The position numbers were made by a program, and so were the translations under genes. Under the pieces are notes generated by a model. It was not told the origin of the DNA and ran no database searches. It saw only the letters and a program-made list of their open reading frames with translations. Positions 1 to 8,546 of a stretch of 64,000 nucleotides of DNA are shown here, one piece after another (position 1 is the stretch's first letter; every line of letters starts with the position of its first letter). This DNA is from Bradyrhizobium sp. CB3481 (GTDB lineage: Bacteria; Pseudomonadota; Alphaproteobacteria; Rhizobiales; Xanthobacteraceae): the NCBI RefSeq assembly GCF_029714305.1, contig NZ_CP121647.1, positions 7,336,501-7,400,500 on the forward strand. The letters are read 5' to 3'.

Positions 1-450
1 AAATCCAAGGCGATGACGATCGCGCAGTGGCAGGCCCAGGGCCTGACCCGGGCCGACGGCAAGCCTTTCCCGGATACGACCGAAAAGGCCTATCTGCTGG
101 CGCCGGCCGGCATGCAGGGGCCTGGCTTTCTGATGCTGCAGAATTTCCGGGTGATCATGAAATACAACCCGGCGGAGGCCTATGCGCTGGCGATCGGCCA
201 TTTTGCCGACCGCCTTCGCGGCGGCCCGCCCTTCGTGCAGGCCTGGCCGCGGCAGGAACGGGTGCTATCGCGCGCCGAGCGGCTGGAACTGCAACAGCTC
301 TTGGCCCAGCGCGGCTTCTACAAGGGCACCCCGGACGGCCAGTTTGGCGGCCAGACCCGGGAGGCGCTCCGCAGCTTCCAGGCCTCGATCGGGGCGCCGA
401 CTGACGGATTTGCCTCGGCGGACGTATTGGATCGGCTGAGAGGGCGTTAA
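1..450 (+). CDS. Lytic murein transglycosylase, C-terminal part (5' truncated by window)
   Basis: The reading frame is open from base 1 and ends at 450, so only the last 149 residues are present. The first part resembles the end of an SLT_2/MltB-type catalytic domain, with conserved-looking text such as GPGFLMLQNFRVIMKYN. From about residue 85 there is a peptidoglycan-binding type 1 domain (RLELQQLLAQRGFYKG, then DGQFGGQTREALRSFQ). Enzymes of this family cleave the glycan strand of murein in the periplasm, forming 1,6-anhydro-muropeptides. The start, signal peptide and catalytic glutamate lie outside the window. A GC-rich hairpin follows the stop. Confidence 0.85.
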   Translation, partial: KSKAMTIAQWQAQGLTRADGKPFPDTTEKAYLLAPAGMQGPGFLMLQNFRVIMKYNPAEAYALAIGHFADRLRGGPPFVQAWPRQERVLSRAERLELQQLLAQRGFYKGTPDGQFGGQTREALRSFQASIGAPTDGFASADVLDRLRGR

Positions 451-454
451 ACGC

Positions 455-478
455 CCCCCTTTCCGGGCCGAAAGGGGG
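455..478 (+). terminator. Hairpin after the transglycosylase gene
   Basis: A 9-bp inverted repeat (CCCCCTTTC/GAAAGGGGG) with a 6-nt loop begins 5 nt after the stop codon. No clear T-run follows, so it may be a weak terminator or an mRNA-stabilising stem. Confidence 0.5.
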
Positions 479-610
479 CTGAAAACCACGATTCGGCAGA
501 AACCTTGACGGTCGGGCCGGAACACCAGTTTATGGGGAAAATCTGCCCGCTTGCGGCCCGATTCCGCTACTATATTTGACGCTTCACGATCCATTTTGCG
601 ACCGAGCCGG

Positions 611-2344
611 ATGCGAAAGCCAAAGTCCTTCTTGCGCGTGTTCACCGACACCGGCCCGCTGGCCGTGCTGGCGGTTGTCATCGCGCTTCTGGTCGGAATC
701 GCGGGACCGGCTTCCGCGCAGTTTTTCAACTTCGGCGGCTTCGGCGGTCCGCCGCGGCAGGCGCCGCAACGCGACCGTGGGTGGTTCGGCGGCGATTTCT
801 TCGCGCCATTCCAGCAGTCTCCCCAGCAGCAGGCGCCGCGCCAGGATTTCTCCCGTGCGCCGGGCCCCGCCAAGCGCGACACTGTGGCGGAGCACAACAT
901 CCTGGTGCTCGGCGATGCCATGGCCGACTGGCTCGCCTATGGCCTCGAAGACGCCTATTCCGAGCAGCCCGATATGGGCGTGATCCGCAAGCACAAGACC
1001 GCCTCCGGCCTGATCAAGTATCAGCCGCGCGGCGAGCCCGCCGATTGGGCCGCGGCGGCAAAGGCCATCCTTGCCACCGAAAAGCCGGACGCCATCGTCG
1101 TCATGCTCGGCCTCAACGACCGCCAGGCGATCCGCGAGGTGGTCACCGAGAAGAAGACCGACAAGAAGGACGAGAAGAAAGACGCGCGCAAGCCGGACGC
1201 CAAGCCTGCGGACGGCAAGTCTGCCGACGGCAAGCCGAAGCCGGAAGGCCAGGCGGAGACGGCAAAGCGCGACGACAAGCCGGCCGACGCCGAATTGTCG
1301 CCTGACGATGCCGACAACGACACGCCGCAAGCCGCCCCGGAGAAGAGCGCGCGCTCGGGCGGCGGGCTCTATGAATTTCGCGACGAGCGCTGGGTCGAGC
1401 TCTACGCCAAGAAGATCGAAGAGCTGATCGGCATCCTGAAAGCCAAGGGCGTGCCGGTGTTGTGGGTTGGGCTGCCGGCAATCCGCGGGCAAAAGGGAAC
1501 AGCCGACATGCTGTTTCTCGACGCGCTCTATCGCGACGGTGCGGGCAAGGCCGGCATCACCTATGTCGATATCTGGGACGGCTTTGTCGACGAAGCCGGC
1601 CGCTTCCTGCAGAAGGGCCCCGACTTCGAAGGCCAGATCCGCCAGCTCCGCACCGCCGATGGCGTGTTCTTCACCCGGCCTGGCGCGCGCAAGCTTGCGC
1701 ATTATGTCGAGCGCGAAGTGACGCGCCTGCTCGCGGCACGCTCGGGCCCGATTGCGGTGCCGATCGAGCCGACCGCGCCCGAGGCCAATGTCGCGCCCGG
1801 CCAGCCGGCGCCGCGGCCCCTGGCCGGACCGGTCATGCCGCTGGTGGCCTCCTCCGTCGGCACCGACCAGTTGCTCGGCGGGCCCGGCTCGCGTCCCGCC
1901 GCGGTCGATGCTCTCGCCGCACGTACGCTGGTGAAAGGTGAAGCGCTGGCGCCGCCTGCCGGCCGCGCCGATGATTACATGTGGCCGCGCCGGGAAATCG
2001 GCCGCGAGCCCGCCAAGGGCGATGTTCCGGTTGCGGCTGCCTCACCCAGCGGCGCAGCACCGGCAGCGCCCGCGCAGAAACAGCTTCTGCTGCCGCCGCC
2101 GCAGCAAGTGCAGCAGCAGCAACGGAGACTAGCGCCGCCACCGCCGCCGCCGATGCAGCTTCGGCCGGCGCAAAACAACGGGCCGTCGCTGCGTGATTTC
2201 TTCGGCGGCTTCGGCGCGGCACCGCGCGCCCCTGCTCCGCCCGCGGCGGCACCGCCGCGCGGGCCGTTTGGCCCGGGCGCACCGCGCCCGCCGGGTAACG
2301 TCGGACGCGCGGCCGAAGTCCCGCCCGGCAATTTCTGGCGATAA
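611..2344 (+). CDS. DUF459 family SGNH/GDSL-fold secreted protein
   Basis: 577 aa from the ATG at 611; a TTG at 551 in frame is less likely because the signal-anchor (about residues 10-36) follows the ATG directly. After a Pro/Gln-rich linker, the SGNH-like core starts at about residue 98 with LVLGDAMADWLAYGLEDAY, continues with VVMLGLNDR, and ends with the block ADGVFFTRPGARKLAHYVE holding the expected catalytic His. A Lys/Asp-rich insertion (about 195-255) and a very Pro/Ala/Gln-rich C-terminal tail (about 400-577) look disordered. The block I position that is Ser in active GDS(L) enzymes reads Ala here. A cell-envelope role is likely; the substrate is unknown. Confidence 0.8.
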   Translation: MRKPKSFLRVFTDTGPLAVLAVVIALLVGIAGPASAQFFNFGGFGGPPRQAPQRDRGWFGGDFFAPFQQSPQQQAPRQDFSRAPGPAKRDTVAEHNILVLGDAMADWLAYGLEDAYSEQPDMGVIRKHKTASGLIKYQPRGEPADWAAAAKAILATEKPDAIVVMLGLNDRQAIREVVTEKKTDKKDEKKDARKPDAKPADGKSADGKPKPEGQAETAKRDDKPADAELSPDDADNDTPQAAPEKSARSGGGLYEFRDERWVELYAKKIEELIGILKAKGVPVLWVGLPAIRGQKGTADMLFLDALYRDGAGKAGITYVDIWDGFVDEAGRFLQKGPDFEGQIRQLRTADGVFFTRPGARKLAHYVEREVTRLLAARSGPIAVPIEPTAPEANVAPGQPAPRPLAGPVMPLVASSVGTDQLLGGPGSRPAAVDALAARTLVKGEALAPPAGRADDYMWPRREIGREPAKGDVPVAAASPSGAAPAAPAQKQLLLPPPQQVQQQQRRLAPPPPPPMQLRPAQNNGPSLRDFFGGFGAAPRAPAPPAAAPPRGPFGPGAPRPPGNVGRAAEVPPGNFWR

Positions 2345-2432
2345 TTTCTGAAGCCTCAGCCCAGGGCCGCGTTCGCGCGTCATCGGACGATGCACTGCAT
2401 CGCCCGATGAACCTGTGAGGATGAGGTACGCT

Positions 2433-2828
2433 TTAGCCGTAATAGCGCCAGCGCGGCGGCGGGCGACGGAGCGGGCGCGTCATTAACAGCGCCAATGCAA
2501 AGCCGATTCCGCCGGCGACGAGCAGTGCGCCCAGCGGATTTTCCCGCACGGTTTTCGCCACCGCCTTTTGGCCGCTACGAACCGTGTCGCCGCTGTTTTC
2601 GTAGGCGTCCTTGGCGTAGTTGACGGCGGCGTCGGTGGCGTCGCGGGCCGCGTCCTTGACGTCGCGGGCTGCATCCTTGGCCTGGCCGTAGAGATTTTGC
2701 ACCGTGCCTGCGGCTTCGCGCGCGCGGCCCTCGACCTGCGTCTTCGCATCGCCGGCCATGTTGCCGACCGTACTTTCGACCTTACCGGCAAAGTCTTTCG
2801 CCGAACCGGCAATCCGATCCTTATCCAT
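2433..2828 (-). CDS. CsbD-like / DUF883-like stress protein with C-terminal membrane anchor
   Basis: 131 aa from ATG 2828, preceded by AGGAG at 8 nt spacing; a longer frame to 2849 lacks such a site. The N-terminus (MDKDRIAGSAKDFAGKVES) is CsbD-like. The middle is an Ala/Lys/Asp-rich amphipathic helix, and the C-terminus has the ElaB/YqjD-type ending: ENPLGALLVAGGIGFALALL followed by an Arg/Pro tail. Such proteins are usually stress-induced and sit at the inner membrane, YqjD homologues having been linked to ribosomes. A GGAAC-N17-GGTT element lies just upstream, in keeping with control by EcfG. Confidence 0.75.
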   Translation of the reverse strand: MDKDRIAGSAKDFAGKVESTVGNMAGDAKTQVEGRAREAAGTVQNLYGQAKDAARDVKDAARDATDAAVNYAKDAYENSGDTVRSGQKAVAKTVRENPLGALLVAGGIGFALALLMTRPLRRPPPRWRYYG

Positions 2829-2856
2829 TGCGGTCACTCCTGTTTTCAAGAGGTGT

Positions 2857-2882
2857 AACCGACGAGCCCCCGTCCAGGTTCC
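2857..2882 (-). promoter_or_regulatory. Probable EcfG-type promoter (GGAAC-N17-GGTT) for the CsbD/DUF883-like gene
   Basis: On the minus strand GGAAC (2882-2878) is separated by 17 nt from GGTT (2860-2857), 29 nt before the ATG at 2828. The consensus for alpha-proteobacterial EcfG is GGAAC-N16/17-cGTT, so only the weakest -10 base differs. Confidence 0.5.
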
Positions 2883-2918
2883 TGCCGCTACAACGCGCCG
2901 CTACGCAAGATGCCGGGC

Positions 2919-3653
2919 TTACAGGATCAGCCCGCCATCGACCACAATGGTCTGGCCGATGATGTAGGACGCCAGCGGCGAGGCGAGGAACAAGGCCGCG
3001 CCGGCCATGTCCGCGGGCGTACCGAGTCGCTTCAGGGGGATCCGTTCCAGCGCGCCTTCGAGCCGCTTTGGATTTGCCGTCGTTGCTTTGGTCATCTTGG
3101 TGTCGACAAGGCCCGGTGCGATGCCGTTGACGCGAATGCCGTTCTCGGCCCATGCCTCGCCGAGCGTGCGCGTCAGGCCCACCGCGCCGGTCTTGGAAGC
3201 GTTGTACGCCGGATTGCCCATGGTGGAGTGATAGGCGGCGGTAGAGCTGACGATGATCAGCGAACCCTTTGCCGCGCTCAGCATCGCCTGAAATCTGGTT
3301 GCGCACGCCATCAGGCTTATCAAATTGACTTCCACAACCTTGCGAAAACCGTCCATCTCGAACTCGCCGCGGCGATAGATCACCGCGCCCTGCGCCAGCA
3401 CCAGCACGTCGAGTGTTTCGAAGGCCGGCTTGAAGGATTGAATGGCCGGCGCGTCGCTGACGTCGAGCTGGAAATAGTCGAGGCCTTCGAGATGCGATCC
3501 CTCGTCGGGCGAATAGTCGGCGGCGCTTTTGCGCGTGCCGCAGACGGCGACCTTCGCACCCTTGGCGCGAAAGGCCTGCGCGATGCCGTTGCCGATGCCG
3601 CTGGAGCCGCCAACCACCAGCACCTGCCTGCCGCTGAAATCGAGTTCGTTCAT
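2919..3653 (-). CDS. SDR family NAD(P)-dependent oxidoreductase
   Basis: 244 aa, the usual size of a classical short-chain dehydrogenase/reductase. It has the Rossmann glycine motif GGSSGIG near residue 15, the catalytic YNASK around residue 150, the following VNGIAPGLVDT loop, and a typical C-terminal IIGQTIVVDGG. The substrate cannot be told from sequence. The gene is followed on the same strand by the CsbD-like gene with a 90-nt gap that holds a separate promoter, so they are probably not one operon. The GNAT gene lies 22 nt upstream and may be co-transcribed. Confidence 0.85.
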   Translation of the reverse strand: MNELDFSGRQVLVVGGSSGIGNGIAQAFRAKGAKVAVCGTRKSAADYSPDEGSHLEGLDYFQLDVSDAPAIQSFKPAFETLDVLVLAQGAVIYRRGEFEMDGFRKVVEVNLISLMACATRFQAMLSAAKGSLIIVSSTAAYHSTMGNPAYNASKTGAVGLTRTLGEAWAENGIRVNGIAPGLVDTKMTKATTANPKRLEGALERIPLKRLGTPADMAGAALFLASPLASYIIGQTIVVDGGLIL

Positions 3654-3675
3654 CCCTGCGATCCTTTTCTTGTTT

Positions 3676-4191
3676 CTAATTTGAGCCTTCGTCGAGGAAT
3701 TTGACCATCAGAAATTCGTCATAATATCGTCCGTCCTGCTTGAGGGCGCGCTTCTCATAACCGTACTCGACAAAGCCCATGGCCTTGTAGAGCCGGCACG
3801 CTGCTTCATTCTCGCTCACCGCGGTCAACTGAACCATCTCCACGCGCCCTCGCGCATGGTCGAGAATGGCGGCGACAAGCTGTTTTCCAACGCCCGTGCC
3901 GCGCGCCGTGCTTCGAACATACATCGCCCAGAGCATGCCCTTGTGCGCCTGCTTTGAACCTTCCTGCGCAGAAAATCCCGCTATTCCGGCGAGCTTGCCG
4001 TCCAGGAACGCGCCGAAGATCGCCGCGCGGCCGATGGCCGCTTCGAACCACGATAGTGGCTGCGCGCTTTCTCGTTCGAACGTGCTTCCGAACGCTGCGG
4101 AATCATTCAAAAGCGCTTCCAGCCGGATCTCCCGGTAGAGCGCTGCATCAGCCGGCTCCAGGCGACGTATATGCGCGCCAATGTCGATCAC
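3676..4191 (-). CDS. GNAT family N-acetyltransferase
   Basis: 171 aa with a GNAT fold reading: EIRLEALLNDSAAFGSTFE near the N-terminus, an acetyl-CoA loop region ARGTGVGKQLVAAILDHA, and the C-terminal NEAACRLYKAMGFVEYGYE that is common in this superfamily. It transfers an acetyl group from acetyl-CoA to an unknown amine. It is divergent from the SDR gene starting at 4278 and lies 22 nt upstream of the SDR gene ending at 2919. Confidence 0.85.
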   Translation of the reverse strand: MIDIGAHIRRLEPADAALYREIRLEALLNDSAAFGSTFERESAQPLSWFEAAIGRAAIFGAFLDGKLAGIAGFSAQEGSKQAHKGMLWAMYVRSTARGTGVGKQLVAAILDHARGRVEMVQLTAVSENEAACRLYKAMGFVEYGYEKRALKQDGRYYDEFLMVKFLDEGSN

Positions 4192-4277
4192 GTCTGCACC
4201 TCGCTTCGTTTGACCTGTCTGCGGATCGGTGCCAGCCTTGTCAATCCTGCAACGCGCATCTCTGTCCGGATCCCGCC

Positions 4278-5057
4278 ATGTCGGATTTCAAACAGCTCAG
4301 CCGCTCGGTCAAAGGCCTGACCGTTCTCGTCACCGGCGCCGCCAGCGGGATGGGCCGCGCCACCGCGCTGGTGTTCGCGGCCGAGGGCGCCCACGTTGCG
4401 GTCACTGATCTGAATGCCGAAGCCACGCTGGCGGTTGCCAGCGAGATCGCATCGAGAGGCGGTTCTGCGAAAGCATGGACGCTCGACGTCGCCAATGCCG
4501 GCGACATCACCAAGGTGGTCAACGAGGTCGCCGCGCATTTCGGCGCGCTCGATATCGTCATTAACAATGCCGGCATCTCCGTGCGCGTCGCGATCGACGA
4601 TGACGGCTATGATGCCGCCTGGGACAGGGCGCTGGCGGTGATGCTCACAGCACATCCCCGCATCATCCGCGCCGCGCTGCCGCACTTACGCAAGTCGAAA
4701 TCGCCCCGCATCGTCAATATCGCCTCGACCGAGGCGCTTGGCGCCACCGCGCTGCACAGCCCGTACTCCGCTGCCAAGGGCGGCGTCACCAGCCTGACCC
4801 GCTCGCTCGCCGTCGAGCTTGGCCGCGAGGGCATCACGGTGAACTGCATCTGCCCCGGCCCGATCCGCACCGCGATCACCGAGCGGATTTCCGAGGAGCA
4901 CAAGACCATTTACGCCAAACGCCGCACCGCCCTCGGCCGCTATGGCGATCCCGAAGAGGTCGCGCACATGACGCTGAGCCTATGCCTGCCGGCCGCCTCG
5001 TTCCTGACCGGCGCGGTGATCCCGGTCGACGGCGGGCTGATGGCGCGGAATGCGTGA
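4278..5057 (+). CDS. SDR family oxidoreductase
   Basis: 259 aa from ATG 4278; the open frame extends upstream to 3954 but that part overlaps the GNAT gene antisense and has no family similarity. It shows GAASGMG (cofactor motif), NNAGIS, the catalytic YSAAK, and a C-terminal LTGAVIPVDGG. It is a classical SDR of unknown substrate, unrelated at close range to the one at 2919. It is followed after 115 nt by the dioxygenase gene on the same strand. Confidence 0.85.
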   Translation: MSDFKQLSRSVKGLTVLVTGAASGMGRATALVFAAEGAHVAVTDLNAEATLAVASEIASRGGSAKAWTLDVANAGDITKVVNEVAAHFGALDIVINNAGISVRVAIDDDGYDAAWDRALAVMLTAHPRIIRAALPHLRKSKSPRIVNIASTEALGATALHSPYSAAKGGVTSLTRSLAVELGREGITVNCICPGPIRTAITERISEEHKTIYAKRRTALGRYGDPEEVAHMTLSLCLPAASFLTGAVIPVDGGLMARNA

Positions 5058-5172
5058 GCGCTACCTGCGTCCGGGACACGAGGCCATGCATCATCGACAG
5101 AACCGATAACGTTGACATCGCGCGGCCCGGGAGTAGCCTTTCGGAAAAAGCAACGCAGCAGGGAGAGGCGCC

Positions 5173-6057
5173 ATGGCCTTGGCCATCCGTCAGTTGCAGA
5201 AATATTTTGTCGGCGAGGTTTCCGGCCTCGATTTGCGCGTGCCGCTGACCAGGGAGCAGGCCGCCGAAGTCGAGGCCGCCATGGACAAATATGCCGTGCT
5301 GGTGTTTCACGGCCAGGACATCACCGACGAGCAGCAGCTGGCCTTTGCGCTGAATTTCGGCGAGCGCGAAAAAGCGCGCGGCGGCACGATCGTGAAGAAG
5401 GACGAATATCGGCTCGCCACCGGGCTGAACGACGTCTCCAATCTCGGCAAGGACGGCAAGCCGCTCGCCCGCGACAGCCGCGCCCACCTGTTCAATCTCG
5501 GCAACTGCCTCTGGCATTCCGACAGCTCGTTCCGGCCGATCCCGGCAAAGTTCTCGCTATTGTCGGCGCGCGTCGTCAACCCGAAGGGCGGCAATACAGA
5601 ATTCGCCGACATGCGCGCGGCCTATGACGCGCTCGACGACGAGACCAAGGCCGAGATTGAGGACCTGATCTGCGAGCACTCGCTGATGTATTCGCGCGGC
5701 TCGCTCGGCTTCCTCGACTACACCGATGAGGAAAAGGAGATGTTCAAGCCGGTGCTGCAGCGCCTGGTGCGCACGCACCCGGTGCACGGCCGCAAGTCGC
5801 TGTACCTGTCCTCGCATGCCGGCGCCATCAAGGGCATGAGCATGCCGGAAGCGCGGCTGCTCTTGCGCGATCTCACCGAGCACGCCACGCAGCCGGAATT
5901 CGTCTACGTCCACAAATGGACGCTGCATGATCTCGTGATGTGGGACAACCGCCAGACCATGCACCGCGTGCGGCGCTACGACCAGTCGCAGCCCCGTGAC
6001 ATGCGCCGCGCCACCGTCGCCGGTACCGAGCCGACGGTGCAGCAGGCGGCGGAGTAA
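5173..6057 (+). CDS. TauD/TfdA family alpha-ketoglutarate-dependent dioxygenase
   Basis: 294 aa with a good GGGAGAGG ribosome site just before the ATG. The Fe(II) facial triad is visible: HSD in LWHSDSSFRPIP (about residue 113) and the distal His in NRQTMHRVRRYD (about 263), with the 2-oxoglutarate Arg in RRATVAG. Known members oxidise taurine, sulfonates or aryloxyacetates such as 2,4-D; the length and C-terminal text fit the TfdA-alpha type found in soil bradyrhizobia. Substrate assignment is by inference only. Confidence 0.8.
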   Translation: MALAIRQLQKYFVGEVSGLDLRVPLTREQAAEVEAAMDKYAVLVFHGQDITDEQQLAFALNFGEREKARGGTIVKKDEYRLATGLNDVSNLGKDGKPLARDSRAHLFNLGNCLWHSDSSFRPIPAKFSLLSARVVNPKGGNTEFADMRAAYDALDDETKAEIEDLICEHSLMYSRGSLGFLDYTDEEKEMFKPVLQRLVRTHPVHGRKSLYLSSHAGAIKGMSMPEARLLLRDLTEHATQPEFVYVHKWTLHDLVMWDNRQTMHRVRRYDQSQPRDMRRATVAGTEPTVQQAAE

Positions 6058-6069
6058 GCAAGCGGTGTC

Positions 6070-6162
6070 GTAGGGTGGGCAAAGCGAAGCGTGCCCACCA
6101 TTCTCAAGAACAGGGTTGGATGGATGGTGGGCACGGCGCAAGTGCGCCTTTGCCCACCCTAC
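6070..6162. repeat. Dispersed palindromic repeat, GTAGGGTGGGC family (copy 1)
   Basis: A long imperfect inverted repeat: GTAGGGTGGGCAAAG at one end and CTTTGCCCACCCTAC at the other, with inner arms GTGCCCACCAT/ATGGTGGGCAC. It lies between the dioxygenase (+) and yqgE (-) stops, so it could also act as a bidirectional transcription barrier. A second copy is at 39709-39801. Confidence 0.85.
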
Positions 6163-6180
6163 CGTGTTCGCGACGGCTAG

Positions 6181-6831
6181 CTACGCGTGCCCAGCTTCGT
6201 TTGACAGCATGCCGGGATCGATGCCGATCTTGCGCAGCGCGCGCTGGTATTTTTCCTCGACGTCGTCGCCGAAGATCAGATCCGGATCGGCGTCGCAATG
6301 CAGCCAGCCATTGTGCTGGATCTCGTTCTCGAGCTGGCCCGGCGCCCAGCCGGCATAACCCAGCGCCAGGATCGCGTGCTTCGGCCCGGTGCCCTCTGCG
6401 ATCGCCTTGAGAATGTCCACCGTTGCCGTCAGACAGATGCCGTTATCGATGTTCAGCGTTGCATCCTGGATGAAGAAATCACTGGAATGCAGCACGAAAC
6501 CGCGGCCGGTATCGACCGGGCCACCCTTGAGCACCTGCAGGGTCTCGGCGTTCTCCGGCAGCTTGATCTGGTCGGCCTTTTGGATGATGTCGAGCTGGAC
6601 CAAAAGCCCCGGAAAATCAATGCTGCCGGCCGGGCGGTTGACGATGATGCCCATCGCCCCTTCCGACGAATGGGCGCACATGTAGATCACGGATCGCTCG
6701 AAGCGCGGATCGCCCATGACGGGCATCGCAATCAGCAGGCGGCCGTCCAGATAGCCTTCGCCGGAAAAGCCATCGCCAATCCCGGCAGCTTTGCGGCGGG
6801 CGGACTTCGGTGTCTTGCCTTCAGGGCTCAT
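6181..6831 (-). CDS. YqgE/AlgH family protein (DUF179)
   Basis: 216 aa from ATG 6831 (a TTG two codons earlier is also open). Family features: [21 protein letters not shown] near the N-terminus, [12 protein letters not shown], and the later [14 protein letters not shown]. The cellular role of YqgE/AlgH proteins is not firmly settled. It is convergent with the dioxygenase gene and divergent from the DsbD-like gene at 6968, sharing a 136-nt intergenic region. Confidence 0.92.
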   Translation of the reverse strand: MSPEGKTPKSARRKAAGIGDGFSGEGYLDGRLLIAMPVMGDPRFERSVIYMCAHSSEGAMGIIVNRPAGSIDFPGLLVQLDIIQKADQIKLPENAETLQVLKGGPVDTGRGFVLHSSDFFIQDATLNIDNGICLTATVDILKAIAEGTGPKHAILALGYAGWAPGQLENEIQHNGWLHCDADPDLIFGDDVEEKYQRALRKIGIDPGMLSNEAGHA

Positions 6832-6967
6832 CCGCAAAAGCCTCTCTTGCAGGGTTCATATCCTGATATCGGGGGCGGTTTCTGTCAATCAAGCTTGCGG
6901 CCTCATTCGCCGAACGATCACACGCAATTCAATGGTTTGCGGCGAAACTTGCCTGTAAAGACGTGCC

Positions 6968-7804
6968 ATGATCCCTATGGTTCCCCTGCGCGCCGCGATC
7001 GGCGCTGCCGCTTTGTGCGTTGCGTGTGCGATGTCGGAAGTTCGCGCCGAGGATGCCTCGCCGTGGCAACGCGACGCGCATTCCGCGCTGCGGCTATTGG
7101 CTGGCTCGCGCAGCGGCACAGTGCTGCTCGGCGGCGTCGCCATCCAGCTGCAGCCGGGGTGGAAGACCTATTGGCGGACGCCCGGCGATTCCGGCGTCCC
7201 GCCCCGCTTCGATTTCTCCAAATCCGACAATGTCGAAGCCGTGACGGTGCTGTGGCCGGCGCCGAAGAAATTCGACGACGGCGCTGGCGGCACCGCGCTG
7301 GGATACAAGCACCAGGTCGTGCTGCCGCTCCGCATCGTCGCCAAGAGCGCCGACAAGCCGGTGACGCTGCGGGCCAATATCAGCTACGCGGTCTGCGAGA
7401 AGATCTGCATTCCCGTCGAAGCCCATGCCGAACTTGCCTTTGCCAGCGTGGCAAGCACCGAGGACGGCACGCTGTCCGACGCGCTGAATGCGGTGCCGAA
7501 GCCCGCCAATGTCGGCGACCCCACTCCGCTGACCATCCGCGACGTCAAGCGCGAGGGAAAGAACAGCGTGCTGGTCGACGTCACGGCGCCGGAGGCCAAG
7601 GAGGTCAGCCTGTTCGTCGAAGGGCCGACGCCCGATTGGGCGCTGCCGGTGCCGCGGCTGGTCGAACAAAGCCAGCCTGGGGTCAAACGCTTTACCTTCG
7701 AGCTCGACGGCCTGCCCCCCGGCGCCAGCCCCGATGGCGCCGCGCTCAAGCTGACGCTGGTCGGCGGCGACAAGGCCTATGAATTCAACGTCAATTTGAA
7801 CTGA
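6968..7804 (+). CDS. Periplasmic protein with DsbD N-terminal-like (thiol-disulfide interchange) domain
   Basis: 278 aa with a signal peptide (about residues 1-27, cleaved near EVRAED). The region GVAIQLQPGWKTYWRTPGDSG, then VCEKICIPVEA with two cysteines, resembles the DsbD-alpha type immunoglobulin-like domain (Pfam DsbC/DUF family 'disulphide bond corrector'). DsbD-alpha passes electrons to periplasmic thiol proteins. There is no transmembrane or C-terminal thioredoxin domain, so it is a stand-alone version that would need a separate CcdA-like partner. An internal ATG at 6977 is a possible alternative start. Confidence 0.75.
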   Translation: MIPMVPLRAAIGAAALCVACAMSEVRAEDASPWQRDAHSALRLLAGSRSGTVLLGGVAIQLQPGWKTYWRTPGDSGVPPRFDFSKSDNVEAVTVLWPAPKKFDDGAGGTALGYKHQVVLPLRIVAKSADKPVTLRANISYAVCEKICIPVEAHAELAFASVASTEDGTLSDALNAVPKPANVGDPTPLTIRDVKREGKNSVLVDVTAPEAKEVSLFVEGPTPDWALPVPRLVEQSQPGVKRFTFELDGLPPGASPDGAALKLTLVGGDKAYEFNVNLN

Positions 7805-7853
7805 CTTCCTCCGCCCATTCCCTAACTTTGGAAGCCCTTGCCCCAACGGAGAG

Positions 7854-8009
7854 TTACGAAGTCGGGGGCGGCGCCATCATGGCTGGAGGTGTCGTGTGGA
7901 CAGGCCGGGGATCGGGGTTCAGGATGAGATAGAGCCCGCCTGCGACTAGCATGACGGCAGCTATCACCAGCCCCATCATCGCCAGCACCAAATCGCTTGG
8001 GTCATCCAT
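7854..8009 (-). CDS. Small single-pass membrane protein, 51 aa (hypothetical)
   Basis: Read on the minus strand from ATG 8009 to TAA at 7854. It begins MDDPSDLVLAMMG, has one strongly hydrophobic segment (about residues 7-30) and ends with a Pro-rich tail. No family is recognised and the ribosome site is weak. It is convergent with the DsbD-like gene. Confidence 0.4.
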   Translation of the reverse strand: MDDPSDLVLAMMGLVIAAVMLVAGGLYLILNPDPRPVHTTPPAMMAPPPTS

Positions 8010-8407
8010 CTCAAGGCCGGGACGGGATCGGATTCGAGCAGACGGCAGCCACCGCCTTTGGCTATCCGCGCGAGCGCGCGTGTTGAATAACGGCGGGTCC
8101 TAACGACCTTTGGCTATCCGCGACAGGCGCCGTTGTGAACGGCGGGCGATGGCTCCGCCGCAACAAACGATGGCCAGACCATTTTGTTCCTGGGGACCTT
8201 CGCCGTTTTGCGCCATCATTGCAGCAGCGAGAATGGGCAGCCGTCCGTCGCCGCCTGTGAAAAATTTTTCAGTCGACCTCTTGAACGCGATTTTCGGTAC
8301 ACCCAAATCGCTTTCCGCGCCGGAGGCGCTTTGACGTCGCACGGTGTGCTTTGGAATGCGGCCGGGCCGAAAGCCAGGCACGGTATTCGCCAAACAAGAA
8401 AGGATGG
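8010..8407. other. Gene-poor stretch with a 52-bp imperfect tandem duplication and an AT palindrome
   Basis: CTTTGGCTATCCGCG occurs at 8056-8070 and again at 8108-8122, and each is followed by a related GTTGTGAACGGCGGG-like segment, so this is an imperfect tandem repeat of period 52. A perfect 12-bp palindrome GAAAAATTTTTC lies at 8259-8270. The short frames here show no protein-like features. Confidence 0.5.
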
Positions 8408-8545
8408 ATGAGTAGGGAGCCTGAGATGAGCGCGTCTGTTCAGGGAACGCCGCGCAAACGCGCAGCGCTGGTTCTGGATTGGCTCATGTTCGCAATGAGC
8501 TTCGCAACAATCGCGTGGATCAGTTTTCGAACGATAGGAGGATGA
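8408..8545 (+). CDS. Small membrane protein, 45 aa (hypothetical)
   Basis: Starts at ATG 8408 with AAGGA upstream (an alternative ATG is at 8426). A basic N-terminus (TPRKRAALVLDW) precedes one hydrophobic segment. It ends one base before the next ATG, and the next gene's strong AGGAGG ribosome site is made from its last codons, so the two are translationally linked. Function unknown. Confidence 0.5.
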   Translation: MSREPEMSASVQGTPRKRAALVLDWLMFAMSFATIAWISFRTIGG

Positions 8546-8546
8546 G

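Noticed and set aside
584..1702. 372-aa open frame on the minus strand
   Set aside because: Antisense shadow of the DUF459 gene; composition biased and no start signal.
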